In this document: positions 59,173 through 64,000 of the stretch, one piece after another
How the letters are laid out: each line of letters starts with the position of its first letter
Numbering within the stretch: the stretch's first letter is position 1
Assembly (NCBI GenBank): GCA_021325455.1
Contig: JAJPHD010000004.1
Location: 117,745 to 181,744, forward strand
Length of the DNA: 64,000 bases
Direction of reading: 5' to 3'
Origin: Actinomycetota bacterium
GTDB lineage: Bacteria; Actinomycetota; Acidimicrobiia; Acidimicrobiales; JAJPHD01
Position numbers and translations under genes: made by a program
The notes under the pieces: generated by a model
The model's database searches: none
What the model saw: only the letters and a program-made list of their open reading frames with translations
Told to the model about the DNA's origin: nothing

Positions 59173-60318
59173 TCAAGACGAGGACGAAGGATAGGCCTGG
59201 GCCTTCCCGTAGGGGAGAGGGGGCACCGTCTTGGGCGTGCCCCAGGCCGACACCTTGGCCACGTTGGACTTGGTCACCACCACCTGGGGGATGTGCACGA
59301 TGCCGTTGGGGAACTTGGCCGCAGGGGGCTTGGTCTTGCTGGTCAGGTAGTTGCTCATGGCCTCAACGGACCAGAAGGCCTCGACGTAGGGCGAATGGGT
59401 CACCGTGACCAGCTGCGACCCCGCCTTGATGGCCGTCAGGCTCTCGGGCTGGGCGTCGGCCCCGCAGACGTAGGTCTTGGAGCCGGGGGTGAGACCGGCC
59501 GACTTGAGGGCGTTGATGGCCCCCAGGGCCATGGCGTCGTTGCTGGCCAGGACCAGCTGGATGTCGTGGGTCTTGGTCACGAACTCGGAGAGGAGGCTCT
59601 GGGCGGTGCCCGTGTCGAAGTTGGCCGACTGGTTCAGGATGACCTTGACCTTGCCCGCCTTCTCGGCCGGCTTGAGGACCTCCTCGAAGCCCTTCTCGCG
59701 ATCGACGGACGTGCTGGCTCCCTGGGTGCCCTGGAGGTCAACGACATGCCAGGGGCTGGGAACGTGGTGGGCCGCCAGCTGCTTCAAGCAGGCCGTGGCC
59801 TCCTGGCGTCCCAGGACGACGTCGTTGTCCCCTATGAAGGCGATGCGGGCGGAGGGATCGCTCACGTCCCGGTCCAGGGTGATCACCGGTATGCCGCTCG
59901 ACATGGCCTGCTTGGCCGCCGTGGTCACCGACTCGTCCACCGGGTTCAGGATGATGCCCTTGGCCCCGGCGGCCACGGCCTCGTGGATCTGGGAGATCTC
60001 CGTGGAGGCAGATCCTCCGGCGCTAAGGATCTTGATGTTGAGGTTGGGGTAGTGGCGCTGGATGTCCTTGATCCCCTGGGCCATGGGAGCGAAGAAGGGA
60101 GGGGTGTATCCGTTGAAGATGAAGTAGACGAGGCTGGCCCCCTTGCTGGGGGCTGCCGAGGAGGCAGGCCCCGAGGACGCGGTGGAGCCCGATGACGCCG
60201 TGGTGGAGGCGGTGGTGGGAGAGCCACTGCCGCAGGCCGCGGCCAGCAGGCCGAGACCGGCCAGGCCGAGACCCAGGCGCACGCCCCGGGAACGGTGGGC
60301 TCGGAAGGGTGATGCCAT
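59173..60318 (-). CDS. Sugar-binding lipoprotein (periplasmic-binding-protein family 1/RbsB-like)
   Basis: 381 residues with AGGAGGT before ATG 60318. Lipoprotein signal LAGLGLLAAACGSGS, then a Ser/Thr/Ala linker. RbsB-like core: LVYFIFNGYTPPFFAPMAQG, AGAKGIILNPVDESVTTAAK, GIPVITLDRDVSD and VLASNDAMALGAINALKSAG. It binds a monosaccharide or sugar alcohol outside the cell. The polyol dehydrogenase gene lies 40 bases upstream in the same operon. Confidence 0.9.
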   Translation of the reverse strand: MASPFRAHRSRGVRLGLGLAGLGLLAAACGSGSPTTASTTASSGSTASSGPASSAAPSKGASLVYFIFNGYTPPFFAPMAQGIKDIQRHYPNLNIKILSAGGSASTEISQIHEAVAAGAKGIILNPVDESVTTAAKQAMSSGIPVITLDRDVSDPSARIAFIGDNDVVLGRQEATACLKQLAAHHVPSPWHVVDLQGTQGASTSVDREKGFEEVLKPAEKAGKVKVILNQSANFDTGTAQSLLSEFVTKTHDIQLVLASNDAMALGAINALKSAGLTPGSKTYVCGADAQPESLTAIKAGSQLVTVTHSPYVEAFWSVEAMSNYLTSKTKPPAAKFPNGIVHIPQVVVTKSNVAKVSAWGTPKTVPPLPYGKAQAYPSSSS

Positions 60319-60358
60319 GTCGGACCTCCTGTCAGATGTCGGGCTCGCACCCGCTCGG

Positions 60359-61381
60359 TTATGGCTGGACGACGACTTTCAGAAGTGAGGGATCCCGGGT
60401 GGTGGCCATGAGGGCCTCGTCGGCCTGCTCGAGGCCGAAGGACTTGTCCACCATGGAGTCGAGAGGCACGTGGCCGGCGGCGGCCAGGCCGATGGCGGAG
60501 GGGTAGGTGTTGGCGTAGCGGAAGCAGCCCTGCAGCGTGAGCTCTTGCGTCTGGGCGAGGGAGAGGGGGAGGGAGATGTCCTCGGCGCCGGACATCCCGA
60601 CCAGGACGGCTCGGCCACCGGGGCCGAGCAGGCCCAGCCCCTGGCGAAGGGCGGCGGGTGCTCCCGAGCATTCGATCAGCTTGTGGAACCGGCGGTCGGC
60701 CGGGGCCAGGCGGGAGGGCTCCACCACGTCCTCCAGGCCCAGCCCCCGGGCCCGGGCCCGGCGATCGGGGTGCACCTCGGCCACCGTGGGCCGGGCCCCC
60801 GCTGCCCTGGCGACCAGGGCGCACAGCACCCCGATGGGCCCCGCCCCCGTGACGAGAACCTCCTCGCCGAGGCCCACCTTCCCCTGCCTGCAGGCCCACA
60901 CGGCCACGCTCAAGGGCTCGATGAGGGCAGCGGCCTGGTCCGACAAGGTGTCAGGCACGGGATGGGCGAAGTCCGAAGGGACGGCCAGGTACCGGGTAAG
61001 GGCCCCGTCGACGGGCGGGGTGGCGAGGAAGCGGATGTCGGGGCACAGGTTGTACCGGCCCGTGCGGCAGGGATGGCAGCGCCGGCAGGGGAACCCGGGC
61101 TCGATGGCGACCCGCTGCCCCGGGGCCGGCCCGGTCGCCTGCTTTCCGCAGGCCACGACCGTGCCAGCCGCCTCGTGGCCGAGCACGAGGGGCTCGCGCA
61201 CCACGAAGCTGCCGATGCGGCCCTCCCGGTAGTAGTGGGTGTCCGAGCCGCAGACCCCGACGCAGGACACGGCCACCAGGACCTCGTCGTCAGCGGGGGT
61301 GGGCACGGCCCGGTCCACCACCTCGATCAGGCCCGGCCGGATGAGGGTGGCCGCCGGCTGGGAAGAAGGGAGGCCGGTCAT
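60359..61381 (-). CDS. Zinc-dependent polyol/alcohol dehydrogenase (sorbitol/L-idonate type)
   Basis: 340 residues from ATG 61381. Catalytic zinc site GVCGSDTHYYREGRIGSF and GHEAAGTVVACGKQA with Glu in LIEPLSVAVWAC; structural zinc Cys set PCRRCHPCRTGRYNLC. NAD(P) fold VLVTGAGPIGVLCALVARAA. THYYREG resembles sorbitol and xylitol dehydrogenases. It should oxidise the imported sugar alcohol to a ketose. A LacI-type site ends exactly at its start codon. Confidence 0.85.
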   Translation of the reverse strand: MTGLPSSQPAATLIRPGLIEVVDRAVPTPADDEVLVAVSCVGVCGSDTHYYREGRIGSFVVREPLVLGHEAAGTVVACGKQATGPAPGQRVAIEPGFPCRRCHPCRTGRYNLCPDIRFLATPPVDGALTRYLAVPSDFAHPVPDTLSDQAAALIEPLSVAVWACRQGKVGLGEEVLVTGAGPIGVLCALVARAAGARPTVAEVHPDRRARARGLGLEDVVEPSRLAPADRRFHKLIECSGAPAALRQGLGLLGPGGRAVLVGMSGAEDISLPLSLAQTQELTLQGCFRYANTYPSAIGLAAAGHVPLDSMVDKSFGLEQADEALMATTRDPSLLKVVVQP

Positions 61382-61394
61382 GGAATCGATTTCT
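61381..61394. promoter_or_regulatory. LacI-type operator half-perfect site
   Basis: Minus strand AGAAATCGATTCCA, ending at the start of the dehydrogenase gene. It agrees at 11 of 14 positions with the palindrome at 62182-62195. Confidence 0.45.
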
Positions 61395-61431
61395 GCAAGC
61401 CGTAAAGGGGAGCCGGGCACCACATGGCTCG

Positions 61432-62163
61432 TCACCCCACCTCGGACATGCTCCACATCGACCACAGCTGGGTGCGCATGCGCCGGGGCTGGCGCAGCAC
61501 GGTGAGGGCGGCGCCGGCCACGTCCTTCGGATCGAGCATGGTGGCCAGGGCGGGCATGTCGGGGGTGCGCCCCTTGCCCATGGCGAACTCGGTGCGGGTG
61601 CCGGCCGGGCAGAGGGTGGTGACCCGGATCCCCCGGGGGGCCAGCTCACGGTCCAGGGCGCCGGCCAGGCCCACCTGGGCGAACTTGGTGGCGGCGTAGA
61701 CGGCCTCGTCGGCCCCCCCTCGCAGTCCCGCCACCGAGGAGACGATGACGATGTCGCCCCCTCGCCCGGCCTCGAGCATGGGGGGGACGGCGGCCCGGAT
61801 GGGCCAGACGGTACCGCTCACGTTGGTGTCGATCATGGTGGCAAGGGTGTCGTCGGAGTGGTCGAGGATGCTGCCGTAGGCGCCGACCCCTGCGTTGGCG
61901 ATCAGGGCGTCCAGGCGACCGAAGGCCGAGAGCGCCGTCTCCACCAGCCGGGTGGCGTCGGTGGGGCTGCGCACGTCCATCTTGACCGTGGCCACACTGT
62001 GCTCGCCGAGGGTGGTGCGCAGCTCCGAGAGGCGCTCCTCGCGGCGCCCTCCGCAGACCACTCGCATGCCCGCCCCGACCAGGGCCTCGGCACAGGCCCG
62101 GCCGATGCCCGAGGTGGCCCCGGTGATGACCGCTACCTCTCCCTCCAGCGACCGCTGCTCCAA
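61432..62163 (-). CDS. Short-chain dehydrogenase/reductase
   Basis: 243 residues from TTG 62163 with GGGAGGG just upstream; longer starts are possible. Classical SDR: VAVITGATSGIGRACAEALV (cofactor loop), ALIANAGVGAYG (NNAG variant), IVSSVAGLRG with catalytic Ser and YAATKFAQ (Tyr-x3-Lys). Carries out NAD(P)-linked oxidation or reduction of a hydroxyl group. First gene of the minus-strand sugar/polyol operon, divergent from the LacI regulator. Confidence 0.85.
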   Translation of the reverse strand: MEQRSLEGEVAVITGATSGIGRACAEALVGAGMRVVCGGRREERLSELRTTLGEHSVATVKMDVRSPTDATRLVETALSAFGRLDALIANAGVGAYGSILDHSDDTLATMIDTNVSGTVWPIRAAVPPMLEAGRGGDIVIVSSVAGLRGGADEAVYAATKFAQVGLAGALDRELAPRGIRVTTLCPAGTRTEFAMGKGRTPDMPALATMLDPKDVAGAALTVLRQPRRMRTQLWSMWSMSEVG

Positions 62164-62181
62164 CGTCCCTCCCCAGGGCTC

Positions 62182-62195
62182 AGAAATCCATTTCT
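62182..62195. promoter_or_regulatory. LacI-type operator between SDR and LacI genes
   Basis: AGAAAT-CC-ATTTCT, a perfect palindrome 19 bases before the SDR start and in the divergent promoter region. Size and form fit LacI-family operators. Confidence 0.55.
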
Positions 62196-62297
62196 CGGAT
62201 CCGCCCTTGATAGCATCCCGGCCGCACGGCCGCAAGGGCGGGACGAGGGCGCCAGCGGGCAGGGAGAGGCAAGAGGAAGGAACGGGCCGAGGTGGGG

Positions 62298-63296
62298 ATG
62301 GACAGGGCGGTGACCATGCGCCAGGTCGCCGAGGCCGCCGGCGTCTCCCCGGCCACGGTGTCACGGGTCCTGGCCGGCTCCACCCGGGTTCATCCCGACC
62401 TGCGAGCCCGGGTGCTGGCCTCTGCCGAGCGTCTGGGCTACCGGGCCAACCGGGTGGCCAGGGCCCTGCGCACCCGTTCCACGGGGACGGTGGGCATGGT
62501 GGTGCCCAACATCACCAACCCCTTCTTCCCCGTGGTCATCCAGGCCGTGGAGCGCGAGCTCCACCGGCGGAACCTCCGCCTCCTGCTGTGCGACTCGGCC
62601 GATGAGGTGCGCCAGGAAGCCGAGGTCCTCCAGATCCTCCTCGACCATCGCATAGAGGGGATCCTGATCAGCGCCTGTGACCGCATTGCCAGCCGGAGCA
62701 TGATCCGCATGGCCGCCGGGCTGGTGCCCGTGGTGCAGGTGGACCGTCTGGCCGTGCCGGACCTGCACTTCGTGGGGGCTGACCAGGAGGGGGCCATGGC
62801 CGCCATCGTCGAGCACCTGGTCGCCCAGGGCTGCCGGCGCATGGCCTATGTCTCGTCCTCCCCCCGGATCTCGACGGCGGTGGAGCGGCTGAGGGCCTAT
62901 GAGCGCCTGGTCCGCGCCGTTGACGAGCCCTCGGCCGAGCGCACCTACACAGGTGACTTCACCCTGGCCTGGGGGCGGGAGGCGGCGCGGCGCATCGTCG
63001 GGGAGCACGACCTCCCCGATGCCATCGTGTGCGCCAACGACCTGGTGGCGGTCGGGGTCCTGCAGGCCCTGGACGAAGCCGGCATATCGGTGCCCAGGGA
63101 CGTCCTGGTCACGGGGTTCGACGACACGGTGCTGGCAACGGTGGCCCGGCCTCAGCTCACCACCGTCCGTCAGCCTCTGGCCGACATTGGACGGGAGGCG
63201 GTGGAAACCGTGCTGGCCGCCAGGCAGGGTTCCCCCGCCACGACGAGGAAGGTGCTGCCCTCCCTCCTGGTGGCACGGGCTTCGACGGGAGCCTGA
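62298..63296 (+). CDS. LacI-family transcriptional repressor
   Basis: 332 residues from ATG 62298 (GTG 62292 is an alternative). Helix-turn-helix and hinge: TMRQVAEAAGVSPATVSRVL, then GYRANRVARALRTRSTGTVG. The ligand-binding core GMVVPNITNPFFPVVIQAVE and CANDLVAVGVLQALDEAGIS resembles the RbsB fold, so it senses a sugar. It is divergent from the SDR-dehydrogenase-ABC operon and is its likely repressor through the AGAAAT palindrome. Confidence 0.9.
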   Translation: MDRAVTMRQVAEAAGVSPATVSRVLAGSTRVHPDLRARVLASAERLGYRANRVARALRTRSTGTVGMVVPNITNPFFPVVIQAVERELHRRNLRLLLCDSADEVRQEAEVLQILLDHRIEGILISACDRIASRSMIRMAAGLVPVVQVDRLAVPDLHFVGADQEGAMAAIVEHLVAQGCRRMAYVSSSPRISTAVERLRAYERLVRAVDEPSAERTYTGDFTLAWGREAARRIVGEHDLPDAIVCANDLVAVGVLQALDEAGISVPRDVLVTGFDDTVLATVARPQLTTVRQPLADIGREAVETVLAARQGSPATTRKVLPSLLVARASTGA

Positions 63297-63306
63297 GAGC
63301 GCTCTC
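63295..63306. promoter_or_regulatory. GAGAGCGCTCTC palindrome
   Basis: A perfect 12-bp palindrome overlapping the LacI stop codon, 210 bases before the next gene. Its GAGCGCTC core is shared with sugar-responsive LacI operators such as that of CebR. Function unproven. Confidence 0.35.
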
Positions 63307-63516
63307 TGGGGTCTTCCTTGCCGTGGGGGCCATGGGAAGGTGGTGCCGCCGGGGGACGAGGGGAGGGACGGGGCGACCAGGGGGAGGCCGTGCCGGTGCC
63401 GTCCCTGACTGGGCTCGACACCCGGTCCCGCCTCCGGGACGCCCGGTGCGGTAGCGTAGCGTGGCCGCCGGAGACGGCGGGAACACGGTGGGCACGACAA
63501 GGGAGTCACCTTCACC

Positions 63517-64000
63517 ATGGGGATAGCGCGCAGGGCCTCGATAGGGCTGACGCTGCTCGCCTCGGCAGGCCTGGCCTTGGCCGCCTGTGGCGGTACCAGC
63601 AGCAAGGCCCCCACCTCTTCTTCGCCCAGCTCCTCCGCCGCGGCAGCGGCCCCGAGCACCACCCCCTCCGCCCCGCGCCTGAAGGGAGGCACCGTCTACT
63701 ACGCCGATGCTCCCGGCGGGGTGCCCAACTACATCTTCCCGCTCATGCCGTCGGCGAACTTCAGCGTCTACAACGGCAACTACTTCCAGACCCTCATGTA
63801 CCGGCCCCTCTACTTCCCCGGGGTGGGCCAGAAGCTGGTCATCAACTTCAAGCAGTCGGTGGGCAAGCCCCCGGTGTGGACCAACGGGGGCAGGTCGGTG
63901 GTCATCCACCTCAACCACTACATGTGGTCGAACGGGACCCCGGTGAGCGCCCAGGACGTGCAGTTCTGGCAGAACATGGTGACGGCCAACAAGTCCAACT
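63517..64000 (+). CDS. Family 5 ABC substrate-binding lipoprotein, N-terminal part
   Basis: ATG 63517; the frame runs off the right edge after 161 codons. Lipoprotein signal GLTLLASAGLALAACGGTSS, then a Ser/Ala/Pro linker. GGTVYYADAPGGVPNYIFPL and HYMWSNGTPVSAQDVQFWQ match the family 5 binding protein at 30343-32211 closely in order. It probably heads a peptide/oligosaccharide ABC operon beyond the window. Confidence 0.85.
   Translation, partial: MGIARRASIGLTLLASAGLALAACGGTSSKAPTSSSPSSSAAAAAPSTTPSAPRLKGGTVYYADAPGGVPNYIFPLMPSANFSVYNGNYFQTLMYRPLYFPGVGQKLVINFKQSVGKPPVWTNGGRSVVIHLNHYMWSNGTPVSAQDVQFWQNMVTANKSN

Noticed and set aside
1..64000. CRISPR array, tRNA or rRNA genes
   Set aside because: No regularly spaced repeats, cloverleaf or conserved rRNA segments were recognised by eye.

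Overview
The window is GC-rich (about 70 %). It has actinobacterial habits: many GTG and TTG starts, 4-base start/stop overlaps, TANNNT -10 boxes placed 6-7 nt before a start codon (leaderless genes), lipoproteins with Ser/Thr/Ala-rich linkers, WYL, MarR and LuxR (LAL) regulators, and CysD/CysN remnants of actinobacterial type. A soil-type Actinomycetota, possibly Acidimicrobiia, fits best; this is inference, as no rRNA or marker gene is present. No tRNA, rRNA or CRISPR array was seen.

Layout. (1) 1-12.1 kb is an exopolysaccharide locus: asparagine synthase end, a tandem GT4 fusion, an internally deleted GT2 relic, an O-antigen-type polymerase, GT2, FkbM methyltransferases, GT4, a Wzx-like flippase and a Wzz/BY-kinase with a Tyr-rich tail. 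(2) 12.2-13.0 kb holds the wreck of a cysD-cysN-cysC sulfate-activation operon. (3) 13.4-21 kb carries a D-aminoacylase-type amidohydrolase with an MFS carrier, a polar amino acid ABC system and an amidase. (4) 21.4-22.3 kb is a decayed IS3 element with a small internal inversion. (5) 22.7-29 kb has a LAL regulator, a large secreted metallopeptidase-like protein and a chagasin-like lipoprotein. (6) 29.1-37.0 kb is a GntR-controlled operon of amine/amino acid oxidases, an amidase and an orphan family 5 binding protein.

(7) 37.3-49.9 kb is the most interesting part. A SuyAB-like sulfolactate sulfo-lyase pair faces a translationally coupled operon (sdhB-sdhA-gntR-sdhC-sdhD-Ldh2 family dehydrogenase-D-2-hydroxyacid dehydrogenase). 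That operon is divergent from class I fumarase subunits, a NitT/TauT-type ABC importer and a TauE/SafE exporter. An 11-bp palindrome, AGGTCNGACCA, lies at both promoters. Together these genes could take up a sulfonated C3/C4 acid, convert it to (R)-sulfolactate, release pyruvate and sulfite, and export the sulfite. Sulfosuccinate, via sulfofumarate, sulfomalate and sulfopyruvate, would use every enzyme present. That substrate is a hypothesis.

(8) 50-57.3 kb is a patchwork: a second IS3 fragment, a relic copy of the 30.3-kb gene junction, a UPF0145 protein, a nitrilase-type hydrolase, a TIGR03086 protein divergent from a WYL regulator across a palindromic operator, a frameshifted VOC gene, a repeat-containing secreted protein with a MarR regulator, and a matrixin-type protease pseudogene. 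(9) 57.3-63.3 kb is a LacI-controlled sugar/polyol operon (SDR, zinc dehydrogenase, binding protein, ATPase, permease). (10) A family 5 binding protein runs off the right end.
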